A DNA stretch of 24,840 bases from UBA6911 sp964481255 (lineage in GTDB: Bacteria; Acidobacteriota; UBA6911), in contig CAYZTZ010000038.1 of assembly GCA_964481255.1 (NCBI GenBank), positions 1 to 24,840 of the forward strand, written 5' to 3'. The position numbers and the translations under genes were made by a program. The notes beneath the pieces are model-generated. The model saw only the letters and a program-made list of their open reading frames with translations. It did not search any database and was not told the origin of the DNA. Shown piece by piece: positions 15,130 through 22,677 of this stretch; the first letter of the stretch is position 1, and every line of letters starts with the position of its first letter.

Positions 15130-15927
15130 ATGGCAGTGTTTATCTCCGGACCGGAAGGGAGGAAGGGAAAATTGGCCGCCGAGGAGAAACCCGGAAAACG
15201 CTGGCTCAAGGCCGAACTGCACGCCCACTGCAATCTCGATCCCGTCGACCGCCGCGTCTGCTCGTTTTCCCCCGAAGAGCTGATATCCCGGGCCGCGCGG
15301 CTCGATTACGAGATTCTCTCCTTCACCTGCCATGACAGCGATATCTGGACGGAGGGGCTCGCCGATTACGCCCGGAAGCTGGGCGTCACCCTGATCCCCG
15401 GCATGGAAGTGGACGTGGAGGGTGCCGGCCACGTCCTGGTTTACAATTTTCGCACGGGGCCTGAAAACCTCAACACGCTCGACAAGTTGCGGAAACGCCG
15501 GCGCGCGGACACGCTCGTCATCGCCGCGCACCCCTTTTTCCCCGGGCGCGCCTGCCTGGGGGAACTGCTGGAGCCGAACATCGACCTGTTCGACGCCTGC
15601 GAGTATTCAGGATTTCACATCAGGGGCGTGAATTTCAACCGGCGGGCTGTCGCGCTCGCAGCGAAAACCGGCAAGCCGCTCGTCGGGTGCGGCGACATAC
15701 ATTACCTCTATCAGCTCAACCGAACCCTTACGTGGATATACGCCGAACCGGCCCCGGCATCCATAATGGACGCCGTCAAACAGGGCCTGGTAAGGATGGA
15801 GACGTTCCCTCTTTCATGGGTGCAGGCGGCGGCATGGTGGGCGACGGACTTGTGGAGACGCCTTTTTCCCGCCAACGCCGGCCCTTCCGAGAGCCCCGTG
15901 GGCAAATTGTACCCCGCCAGGGATTAG
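15130..15927 (+). CDS. PHP-domain metal-dependent phosphoesterase
   Basis: Counting from the ATG at 15130 the protein is 265 residues. The first PHP motif HAH is at 31-33 (AELHAHCNLDP), followed by TCHDSD, the acidic GMEVDVEG, IAAHPF and the closing GDIH. This is the full set of metal ligands for a trinuclear site, so it is probably an active phosphoesterase; the substrate is unknown. The C-terminal 40 residues include a Trp-rich hydrophobic stretch (WVQAAAWWATDLWRRL) that may be an amphipathic helix. A TTG at 15172 (codon 15) has GGGAGG 9 bases upstream and may be the real start, because the ATG lacks a good ribosome binding site. The gene is convergent with the bicupin gene. Confidence 0.85.
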   Translation: MAVFISGPEGRKGKLAAEEKPGKRWLKAELHAHCNLDPVDRRVCSFSPEELISRAARLDYEILSFTCHDSDIWTEGLADYARKLGVTLIPGMEVDVEGAGHVLVYNFRTGPENLNTLDKLRKRRRADTLVIAAHPFFPGRACLGELLEPNIDLFDACEYSGFHIRGVNFNRRAVALAAKTGKPLVGCGDIHYLYQLNRTLTWIYAEPAPASIMDAVKQGLVRMETFPLSWVQAAAWWATDLWRRLFPANAGPSESPVGKLYPARD

Positions 15928-16011
15928 GCCCCGAAACGCAATCTCTTCCCGGAGCCATGGACTGCCGGCGGATTGCGCGAGAAGCGCCGGCGCGCCCACG
16001 CGCGGATGTTT

Positions 16012-17085
16012 TTACACCTTGGCTTTGGGCGGGACGCCGGTAGCTCCCGAGCCGAACGGGCGGCAGTCCGACATGATGAAGGGCTTGTCCACCTTGGTAA
16101 TGATCAGAGGCAGATGGGGAACGCCGGCCGGCACGATCCACATCACAGGGACGGTGAACACGTATCGTTCCTGGCCGCCTTCCGGCCCGAGGTAGCACTC
16201 GACTTCGCCGTTGAGCTTGGTCGGGTCGTAAGGATCGGCCCCGATGAAGCTCAGAAACTCGGGTTGGGTATGCGTATGCGGCTTGTCGGGCTCCGGGCCG
16301 AACCTGTAAGGAGCCTTCTTGACGCTCTCCACCAGGAGCAGGGTGGGGAGCTCGTTCTTGGGGCTCGTGATGGAGGCCAGGGCGCCTCCGCTGTCGTCCG
16401 GGTTCAGAGGCCCGTAACTGCCCGGGGCCTTGCGGACGAAGTTCGGCTGGACGACGCGGTCCCGGTACTTTCCGCCGAACATCGGCGGGGGCGCGGTCGA
16501 CTCCGGTCCCGCCGGTCCGGGCCTTCCTTTGTTTTCGCGGCTCAGGGAGACCTGCATGTAGAAAAACCTCTTGTCCATGCCCTTGATTACGAGAGGGCCG
16601 TGCGGGAATCCCTTGGGAACGAACACCGCCGTCGTGCTCGCGATCCTGGTCTTTTCCTTTTCCGGACCGAGAAAAAGCTCGCATTCGGCGTTCAATTCGC
16701 CCATGTCGTTGCAGTCCCCGCCGAAGAAGAAAAGCACCTGGTCGAAGTCGTGCACATGCGATTCCTCGACGCGGCCCGGGTAAAAGAAGACGCCGTATTC
16801 GATGCACGCGTCATGGCCGAGGAATTCGCCGTCGGCCGCCGTCCTCAACCGGAGAGGGCCGGGGTAATAGTCGTGAAAAACATAAGGCCGGACGTATTTC
16901 GCGTACTTCCCGTTTCTGGGGCCGACGACGCCGGGCGCGACCTCGACTATGTCCGGCGCCTGTACCGCCGGAGAGGTCGGGGCCCCCGGCGGGTCCAAAG
17001 AGGCTGCCGCCGCAGCCGCTGCGCCTGCGGCCGTCTGAATGAAGAACTCCCTTCGCGTTGCGCCGTGTTTTTTTAAGGTGACCAT
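16012..17085 (-). CDS. Tat-exported protein with two cupin-like repeats
   Basis: The protein is 357 residues and begins with a twin-arginine signal (TRREFFIQTAAG, R11-R12, then an alanine stretch), so it is folded before export. The mature part has two similar halves. The first has SHVHDFDQVLFFFGGD, LNAECELFLGPE and VFVPKGFPHGPLVI. The second has HTHTQPEFLSFIGAD, LNGEVECYLGPE and WIVPAGVPHLPLII. Each half thus has HxH, an ECxLGPE strand and a PxGxPH motif, which is the metal-binding pattern of cupins. I do not know the reaction. GAGGGA precedes the ATG by 8 bases. It lies 108 bp downstream of the NTF2-like lipoprotein gene on the same strand. Confidence 0.8.
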   Translation of the reverse strand: MVTLKKHGATRREFFIQTAAGAAAAAAASLDPPGAPTSPAVQAPDIVEVAPGVVGPRNGKYAKYVRPYVFHDYYPGPLRLRTAADGEFLGHDACIEYGVFFYPGRVEESHVHDFDQVLFFFGGDCNDMGELNAECELFLGPEKEKTRIASTTAVFVPKGFPHGPLVIKGMDKRFFYMQVSLSRENKGRPGPAGPESTAPPPMFGGKYRDRVVQPNFVRKAPGSYGPLNPDDSGGALASITSPKNELPTLLLVESVKKAPYRFGPEPDKPHTHTQPEFLSFIGADPYDPTKLNGEVECYLGPEGGQERYVFTVPVMWIVPAGVPHLPLIITKVDKPFIMSDCRPFGSGATGVPPKAKV

Positions 17086-17117
17086 AGTTCGATTCCCTCA
17101 GTCATGGTTATAGTTCA

Positions 17118-17144
17118 CTTGTGCCGACGGCAAGATGTCACAAG
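17118..17144. promoter_or_regulatory. inverted repeat upstream of the bicupin gene
   Basis: CTTGTG (17118-17123) and CACAAG (17139-17144) are perfect inverted repeats around an inner GCCGACGGC. On the minus strand a TATAAC box follows (17105-17110). It could be an operator or the end of the upstream lipoprotein transcript. Confidence 0.3.
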
Positions 17145-17178
17145 TTGAATGCTCAACGTTTAATTTCAACCTTCAACG
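17141..17178. repeat. degenerate TTCAACGTT-type intergenic repeat
   Basis: AAGTTGAATGCTCAACGTTT and TTTCAACCTTCAACG lie directly after the lipoprotein gene. The unit TTTCAACCTTCAAC is identical to that at 466-479. Confidence 0.6.
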
Positions 17179-17193
17179 CCGTCCATCGAAACC

Positions 17194-17772
17194 TTAGTCG
17201 CGCCAGCAGGGGTTGCCGGGAGGCGCGATCCAGTCGGCGACCTGTTCGTTATAGATTCTCCGCTTTTTGAACAGCCACTTGCCGTTGACCTTTTCCATCT
17301 CGTCCACGTAATGGCCGTAGGAGTTCAGGGTTGCCGTGCGCTTGGGATTGTTGTTGCCGTAGTGGAACCAGTAGGCGACGCCCTTGGCCGTGTTGCCCTC
17401 GACTTTGATGACGATGTTGGTGATGTTGTGCCGCCCGGTGGCGGGGTAGGGTTTGGCGGCGTCCTTGGCCGCGGCCTGGTTGGAAGGCATGCCCGAAATG
17501 ATTTTTCGGATGGCTTCATGTCCCTTGATTTCGCCCGTGCCGATGTCCAGAACGCCGTCCTCGGTGAAGGTGGCCAGATAGGCGTCCACGTCCTTGAAAT
17601 CGAGGGCGAACATGTATCGGGCCTGCAGGTCCTCGATCAGGGCCCGGTCCTCGGCGTAGCTGCTTATTGCTTCGGCGGGAGCGGTCGTCGTCGGGGCCGG
17701 GGTGCAGGCGACAGCGAAGGCCAGGACGAAGGCCGCCATGACGCTCAAAAGAGCAGTGGTCGTTTTCGGCAT
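17194..17772 (-). CDS. NTF2/SnoaL-like lipoprotein
   Basis: I chose the ATG at 17772 because AGGGGG lies 4-9 bases upstream and the signal peptide begins there (MPKTTTALLSVMAAFVLAFA). The lipobox is AVAC with the acylated cysteine at residue 23 and Thr after it, so the protein is probably an outer-membrane or envelope lipoprotein. A Thr/Ala/Pro linker precedes a SnoaL-4-like domain, with LIEDLQARYMFALDFKDVDA and LATFTEDGVLDIG, and the segment GRHNITNIVI typical of scytalone-dehydratase-like folds. The substrate is unknown. It shares a divergent promoter region with marC and is followed by the Tat bicupin gene on the same strand. Confidence 0.85.
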   Translation of the reverse strand: MPKTTTALLSVMAAFVLAFAVACTPAPTTTAPAEAISSYAEDRALIEDLQARYMFALDFKDVDAYLATFTEDGVLDIGTGEIKGHEAIRKIISGMPSNQAAAKDAAKPYPATGRHNITNIVIKVEGNTAKGVAYWFHYGNNNPKRTATLNSYGHYVDEMEKVNGKWLFKKRRIYNEQVADWIAPPGNPCWRD

Positions 17773-17819
17773 ATTTCCCCCTTTTCTTTGAATGAACGGT
17801 CCGGATCGTTTCCGGATGG

Positions 17820-17853
17820 GGGACATCATACCGGAGAAATGCTATACTGGCAT
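17820..17853. promoter_or_regulatory. overlapping divergent promoters for the lipoprotein and marC
   Basis: On the plus strand GGGACA (17820-17825) lies 17 bp from TATACT (17843-17848). On the minus strand ATGCCA (17848-17853) lies 17 bp from TATGAT (17825-17830). The two promoters lie face to face on the same DNA, so only one polymerase could bind at a time. Confidence 0.5.
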
Positions 17854-17880
17854 GGTTAATTTTAAGGGCGGAAGCGGCGC

Positions 17881-18528
17881 ATGACGGAATTCAGGGAAAT
17901 CCTAGAGTTTTCGTTGATGGCTTTCAGCTCCATCTTTTTTATCGTGGATCCCCATGGAGCGATTCCGTCTTTTTTGGCCATGACGGAGGCGCAAAGCGAG
18001 GAGAGGCGCCGCCGGGCCGCCCGCCAGTCGGCGTGGACGTGTTTCATCGTCCTCAGCCTGTTTTCTCTCGCCGGTAGTGTCATCTTCAAGATGTTCGGGA
18101 TCACGCTCCCGGCGTTCAAGATCGCCGGGGGGATCATCCTGTTCCTGGTGGCCTTCGACATGCTGCAGGCGCGCCGCTCGGAGACTCAGGAGGTCGCCGA
18201 GGAGAGGCTGGAGGGGGCCAAGAAGGAGGAAATCGGGGTCACGCCCATGGGGATCCCGATGCTGGCCGGCCCAGGGGCCATCTCGACGGCGATGGTGCTG
18301 ATGGGGCAGTCGGAGAAGTGGTGGCAGGTGATCCCGGTGTATGCGGCCATCGCGGTCACTGCGCTGGCCACGTACTACATCCTCGCGGGCGCCAACCGCG
18401 TGCGCGTGTTCCTGGGCGAGACGGGCAGCCGCATCCTGACGCGCCTGATGGGGCTCGTGCTGACCGCTATCGCCGTCCAGTTCGTGCTCAACGGCTTCAT
18501 GGACCTCGGCGTCATCCCCCGGCGGTAG
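17881..18528 (+). CDS. MarC family integral membrane protein
   Basis: The protein is 215 residues with six predicted hydrophobic segments, the family norm. Family motifs are visible: FFIVDPHGAIPSFLAMT near 19-35, GITLPAFKIAGGIILFLVAFDML near 73-95, and PMGIPMLAGPGAISTAMVL near 121-139. The two proline/glycine-rich segments are the internal duplication of the family. MarC proteins were once thought to confer antibiotic resistance, but the role remains unclear. The ATG has only a weak AAGGGC upstream. Its promoter overlaps that of the divergent lipoprotein. Confidence 0.92.
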   Translation: MTEFREILEFSLMAFSSIFFIVDPHGAIPSFLAMTEAQSEERRRRAARQSAWTCFIVLSLFSLAGSVIFKMFGITLPAFKIAGGIILFLVAFDMLQARRSETQEVAEERLEGAKKEEIGVTPMGIPMLAGPGAISTAMVLMGQSEKWWQVIPVYAAIAVTALATYYILAGANRVRVFLGETGSRILTRLMGLVLTAIAVQFVLNGFMDLGVIPRR

Positions 18529-18570
18529 CTCCCCCTGATCAACCGAAGCTCTGAGTCGCCTGACGATCCT

Positions 18571-18609
18571 GCGTTGCAGGCGGAACCTTTAACGTTCCAC
18601 CTGCAACGC
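18571..18609. terminator. strong inverted repeat between convergent genes, possible bidirectional terminator
   Basis: GCGTTGCAGG (18571-18580) and CCTGCAACGC (18600-18609) pair perfectly. An inner GGAAC/GTTCC stem (18582-18586 and 18594-18598) continues the hairpin. It lies between the ends of marC and the LUD gene. No T-run follows, so termination is inferred from position. Confidence 0.45.
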
Positions 18610-18624
18610 GACGTGTAACGCCGT

Positions 18625-19335
18625 TTATTTTCGCGGCGGCGCGGGCCGCATGGCGCGGAATTTCTCCATCTCCGCGCGGTAGGCCGATTGGATCCTCTCG
18701 ATACGCTCCTTGGGCCATTCGGGATCCCATCCCAGTCCCAGGTCCTCGCCCGTCAGAACGATCGCGAAGTCCAGCGACGGCGGCTTTTTCGTGATGATGG
18801 TCGTGATGTTGCATATGCGCCAGGGCGAATCGCAGTCGATGCAGATGCCCGTCTCCGCGCACGGCGTGTCCAGGCCGATGTATTTGGCGTGATAGGGCGC
18901 GATCGTGTTTTGGACGCGGTCGAGGGCCTCCTCGACATCGCGAACGATCTTGTTGGCGCCGATCACGAGGACGACCTTTTTCACGCCGAAGGCCATGGCC
19001 GTCACGCGGTTGCCCATGCCGTCGATATTGACGAGCTTTCCGTCGAGGGTCACGGCGTTGGAGCTTGCGAGCAGGATGTCCCTGCGCGGGCGGCGCATGG
19101 CCTCGGGAGTGAAATCCTCCGGTTTGGGCGGCTCGAGACCTTTATTGCCGCGCCGGCGGAGTACGTCCAGCAGGCCCAGTTGGGCGACCGACATGGACCC
19201 CGCGCCTTCAATCGACGCGTCGGGCGGAATCCATTCGAGCACGAGCGGGACGGCGTCCTCGGCCTTCTCGACGTATTCCACGGGCTTGAAATTATTGCCC
19301 CGAAGGGCCTTCACCACAGTTTCGATTCCGTTCAT
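18625..19335 (-). CDS. LUD-domain protein (lactate-utilisation type, DUF162)
   Basis: The protein is 236 residues and GGAGGGG precedes its ATG. The LUD core has GSMSVAQLGLLDVL near 46-60, ILLASSNAVTLDGKLVNIDG near 87-106 and FGVKKVVLVIGANKI near 116-130. A cysteine cluster CAETGICIDCDSPWRIC holds C159, C165, C168 and C175 and may bind an Fe-S cluster or zinc. Relatives include LutC and stand-alone proteins of unknown activity; the LutA and LutB partners are absent here. It follows the Fe-S aldo/keto reductase by 102 bp on the same strand, which suggests a shared redox role. Confidence 0.88.
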   Translation of the reverse strand: MNGIETVVKALRGNNFKPVEYVEKAEDAVPLVLEWIPPDASIEGAGSMSVAQLGLLDVLRRRGNKGLEPPKPEDFTPEAMRRPRRDILLASSNAVTLDGKLVNIDGMGNRVTAMAFGVKKVVLVIGANKIVRDVEEALDRVQNTIAPYHAKYIGLDTPCAETGICIDCDSPWRICNITTIITKKPPSLDFAIVLTGEDLGLGWDPEWPKERIERIQSAYRAEMEKFRAMRPAPPRK

Positions 19336-19402
19336 GGCACCCCTCCATCGCTGGTCTTATCCGCGGCGCATGTCGCCGATCCACCGGCATCCCGGTATGC
19401 GG

Positions 19403-19419
19403 CGTTCAACGTATAACGC
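19403..19419. repeat. short TTCAACGTT-type repeat
   Basis: CGTTCAACGTATAACGC occupies the gap between the aldo/keto reductase and LUD genes. It resembles the longer stretches at 463-508 and 23731-23766. Confidence 0.4.
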
Positions 19420-19437
19420 GAACAGGTTCCATCAGCA

Positions 19438-20613
19438 TCACGATTTTTGGCCTGACTCTTCCGCCAGAACCCTGTGCACTTCCTTGAGCTCCTCGGAAAT
19501 CTTGAGGTGCTGGGTGCATTTCTCCTCGCATTCGAGGCACTCGGTGCAGGCCGACGCCCTCTGTTCCGGCGTCATGAACTTGTTGTAGAAAAACTTCCCC
19601 ATTTCCGCCCCGCCGAACAGGAACACGTCGTTGTAGAGCGTGAAATTCTGGGGGATGTTCACGCCGCTCGGGCAGGGCATGCAATAGCCGCAGCCGGTGC
19701 AGTCGACCTTGAGCTTGCTGCGGTAGGCGGCGCGCACCCGGTCCACCAGGGCGAGCTCTTCGGCCGTGAGCGAATTGGGCGAGCCTTCGTTGGCGGCGCG
19801 CACGTTCTCCCTGAGCTGGTCCAGAGTGCTCGAACCCGTGAGGGCGAGGGAAACTTCCGGGTGGTTCCATACCCAGCGCATCGCCCACTCCACGGGAGTG
19901 CGCTTGACCGGCGCACTGTCCCACAGCGCCTGGATCTCCGGCGGTATCCTGTCGGTCAGCCGTCCTCCGCGCAGAGGTTCCATGATCACCACCCCGAGTC
20001 CGCGCGACGCGGCGTAGGCGAGCCCTTCCCGGCCGGCCTGGTAGATCTGGTCGTAGAAGTTGTACTGTACCTGGCATACGTCCCAGTTGAAGGAATCGAC
20101 GACCTGTTTGAAGACCTTGATCTCGTCGTGGAAGGAAAAGCCCGCCAGGCGGATGCGGCCGCCCGAACGCAGACGGTCGAGGAATTCCAGGACGCCCAGA
20201 TTCTTCATTTTGGCCCAGGAGACGCTGTCGATGCCGTGGACGAGATAGACGTCAAGATAGTCGGTGCCCAATTTGCCGAGCTGTTCGTTGAAGACCTTCT
20301 CGAAATCCTCCGGCTTTTGGACCATGAAGGGCGGCAGCTTGGTGGCGATCATGACCTTGTTGCGGTAGCTCTTCAGGACCTTGCCGATGAAAGTCTCGCT
20401 CTTGCCTCCATGGTAGCCGTAGGCGGTGTCGAAATAGTTGATTCCTTTCTCCAGCGCGTATTCGATCATCTTTGCGGCGTGAGCCTCGTCGATCGGGACG
20501 TTCGGGTCGAAGCCGGCCATGCCGGACGGGTTGCCCACCATCGGCAGGCGCATCGCGCCGAAGCCCAGAATGGAAACGTCAATATCGGTCCTGCCCAGCT
20601 TGCGATAGCGCAT
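19438..20613 (-). CDS. aldo/keto reductase with C-terminal ferredoxin-like domain
   Basis: The protein is 391 residues. The N-terminal TIM barrel begins MRYRKLGRTDIDVSILGFGA. Catalytic residues are D62 and Y67 (FDTAYGY), K92 and H126 (YLVHGID). NADPH-side motifs near 270-290 (ALTGSSTLDQLREN) are present. The tail carries CTGCGYCMPC and CTECLECEEKC, which would bind one or two [4Fe-4S] clusters. This group reduces unknown carbonyls and is common in anaerobes. The start has AGGAGAAAGG upstream. The gene follows the Sel1-like gene by 53 bp and precedes the LUD gene. Confidence 0.92.
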   Translation of the reverse strand: MRYRKLGRTDIDVSILGFGAMRLPMVGNPSGMAGFDPNVPIDEAHAAKMIEYALEKGINYFDTAYGYHGGKSETFIGKVLKSYRNKVMIATKLPPFMVQKPEDFEKVFNEQLGKLGTDYLDVYLVHGIDSVSWAKMKNLGVLEFLDRLRSGGRIRLAGFSFHDEIKVFKQVVDSFNWDVCQVQYNFYDQIYQAGREGLAYAASRGLGVVIMEPLRGGRLTDRIPPEIQALWDSAPVKRTPVEWAMRWVWNHPEVSLALTGSSTLDQLRENVRAANEGSPNSLTAEELALVDRVRAAYRSKLKVDCTGCGYCMPCPSGVNIPQNFTLYNDVFLFGGAEMGKFFYNKFMTPEQRASACTECLECEEKCTQHLKISEELKEVHRVLAEESGQKS

Positions 20614-20666
20614 GGTGAATCCTTTCTCCTGTGGGTTGTCTGCGGGCGGCGCGGCTGCCGCCGAGT

Positions 20667-21200
20667 TTATCGTGTCGCCGCTTTCCGGTATTGCTCCATC
20701 CGCGATTTATGCTCCCGGACCAGATCCTCGAGGTCGTCGTCGCTCGGAGCGGGGTAGACGGACAACAGCTTGTTTTTTACGCGGTCCCTGTCGGCTGCGG
20801 CCTTCTCTCGTTCGGACGCATCGGCGGAAGCGCTTTCGGCCGCGACAGCGTACCAGGCGTAGGCTTCAGAAAGGTCCTCGACGACGCCCCACGCGAATTC
20901 GTAGGCGCGGCCGGCGCAGATCTGGGCTTTGGGGTCGCCCAGGTAGGCCAGTCCGGCGCAGAAGGTGAAATCGGAGCGCGGCGTGCGGCCGGCGGACGAC
21001 TGTTTGAGGATCGCGTCGACGCGGGCGTCCCGCTCGGACGGGGCCCCGGCGCCCGCCCTGGACATCCAGTCGATGATTTCCTGCTTATTGGGGCGCGTTT
21101 TCACATCTTCCGCCGCAGCCTGTTCCTGTCCGGCGGCGGTTGCCGCACCGAGTGCCAGGGCCGCCAGGACAATGAAAGCCATAAACGGTTTTCTCAGCAT
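20667..21200 (-). CDS. exported protein with a Sel1-like repeat
   Basis: I chose the ATG at 21200 because GGAGGG (21204-21209) precedes it and a signal peptide follows (MLRKPFMAFIVLAALALGAA). The protein is 177 residues. The segment around residues 95-125 (GDPKAQICAGRAYEFAWGVV, then YAWYAVAAESAS) reads as one Sel1-type repeat, an alpha-helical protein-interaction unit. The C-terminus is charged and probably helical. A GC-rich hairpin (20645-20662) lies just after the stop, before the aldo/keto reductase. The function is unknown. Confidence 0.75.
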   Translation of the reverse strand: MLRKPFMAFIVLAALALGAATAAGQEQAAAEDVKTRPNKQEIIDWMSRAGAGAPSERDARVDAILKQSSAGRTPRSDFTFCAGLAYLGDPKAQICAGRAYEFAWGVVEDLSEAYAWYAVAAESASADASEREKAAADRDRVKNKLLSVYPAPSDDDLEDLVREHKSRMEQYRKAATR

Positions 21201-21209
21201 GAACCCTCC

Positions 21210-21583
21210 GGGAAATTGCGAAGGTGAAATATAGCAGGAAAAACTGAAATCTTGTAGCGGCGCGGAAAATATCGACAGGTCATCAGGCTCCCCGCGGAGA
21301 GGATTAGCGACGCGCTGGAGCGCACCGTGCGCGTCAGGCGACGGCATGAGTCCGCGAAGCGGCCGTAATCCCGGGTCGGTGACTGGTCGGAAAAAGTCCT
21401 GCAACGGCGAGAGAGCTGCCGCCCGCCTATACGGGCTTGGTTCGGCCTCATGCCTTTACCTGGGGCGCAGGCCCCAGGCCTTGCCGTCTCGCGCTTATAG
21501 CGCTGCAATCCGGCTTAGAGGGACGCGCGTGACTGCAGAGGATCGATCGTTTCCCCGATTCCATCCGCCCGGGGCGCTTGTTC
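21210..21583. other. intergenic stretch with a GC-rich hairpin
   Basis: No gene is apparent. CCTGGGGC (21459-21466) and GCCCCAGG (21471-21478) form a perfect 8-bp stem with a GCAG loop, lying after the stop of the gene at 21584. It lacks a T-run and may be a terminator or processing hairpin. Confidence 0.4.
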
Positions 21584-22600
21584 CTATGCGAGGCGCTGGA
21601 AGACCGTCTCCATTTTCGCCGGGTCGAAACCCGCCGAAACCGCCTGGATGTTTTCCGCGATCGGTTCCACCCTGCCCTCGGCGGCGGGATCGATCACGAA
21701 AAGACACATCCCCGATGCGGGATTCATAACCTGCACGCGCCGCCGGATGTCCTCCATCACCGCGGGGCTTGACATCTCGTCCGCCATCAGGAATTCGATC
21801 ATGAGATCCGGACTCGTCAGCTTGCGATCGTATATCTCCGCCACGATCGGGATCTCGTCCCTCTCCGACATGAAGTAGAGAAGCATGACGCGGGAGTCGA
21901 GGGCGTGAGACGTGTCGCCCGTCTTCTTCTTCGGGCGCACGGGAGGCGTGAACGGGACAACGAACGTCTCCACCTCGCGCGCGAGCGCCATCTTGACCGC
22001 CACGAATTTGTCCAGCCGGCGCGAATGGAGCACAAACTCCGGGATGCGGATGGTGGGATGATGCGCCTGCCGCCCGAACGCGATCTCCTTGAGATCGGCG
22101 AGAACAGGCTTGTAATCCAAATCCAGGTCCACGAAAAAGGCCTTGTCGGGGTCAAGGAGTTTGATGACAGTCAGCGAGGCCCACATTTCATAGCCCAAGC
22201 GGTACAATTCCAGCGCCGCCCAATGCAGGTCGCTTTCGGCAAGCGTCTCAAATTCCTCATCCGCTATTTTCCCCTGCAGGAGCTCGAACAGGCGCCCGTA
22301 TATCGAGCGGATGAGCCCCTCCTCGGGGTTGTGCAGAAAGCTGTGGAGGTCTATCGGGATATCAATCCGCTCCACACCGAGCCGCTCGATAATATCCTTC
22401 TCAATCTGCATGTATTTTTCGCTGAGGGTTGATGCGTCCACCGGCAGGGAAGGGAGACGCTTTTCCACGAATGATTTCCTTGCATCATCGAAAAGAGCGT
22501 AGAACTCATCCCTGCATTCGCGCGGGATGGAGATTTCGTTTTTGTTGATGATTATATCCGGGTGATTCTTAATGAAGTTTCTTAATTGTTCCATTTCCAT
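21584..22600 (-). CDS. hypothetical protein of unrecognised family (338 aa)
   Basis: I chose the ATG at 22600 because GGGAG lies 7 bases upstream; the frame is open to another ATG at 22627 without a ribosome binding site. The protein has no signal peptide and no clear membrane helix. It is mixed alpha/beta with HSFLHNPEEGLIRSIYGRLF in the first half and FFVDLDLDYKPVLADLKEIAF in the middle. The last third has IPIVAEIYDRKLTSPDLMIE, a strand-helix pattern. A Pro/Lys-rich linker (VPFTPPVRPKKK) separates the two parts. I do not recognise a domain. It lies 77 bp downstream of the M4 peptidase on the same strand and may be cotranscribed with it. Confidence 0.75.
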   Translation of the reverse strand: MEMEQLRNFIKNHPDIIINKNEISIPRECRDEFYALFDDARKSFVEKRLPSLPVDASTLSEKYMQIEKDIIERLGVERIDIPIDLHSFLHNPEEGLIRSIYGRLFELLQGKIADEEFETLAESDLHWAALELYRLGYEMWASLTVIKLLDPDKAFFVDLDLDYKPVLADLKEIAFGRQAHHPTIRIPEFVLHSRRLDKFVAVKMALAREVETFVVPFTPPVRPKKKTGDTSHALDSRVMLLYFMSERDEIPIVAEIYDRKLTSPDLMIEFLMADEMSSPAVMEDIRRRVQVMNPASGMCLFVIDPAAEGRVEPIAENIQAVSAGFDPAKMETVFQRLA

Positions 22601-22677
22601 TCGCCGCTCCCATAACAGGGAATTCATGGTTTTAACCGGTCCGATTATTGCGAGATGCGGAACTCTTTCGGCCCTTT

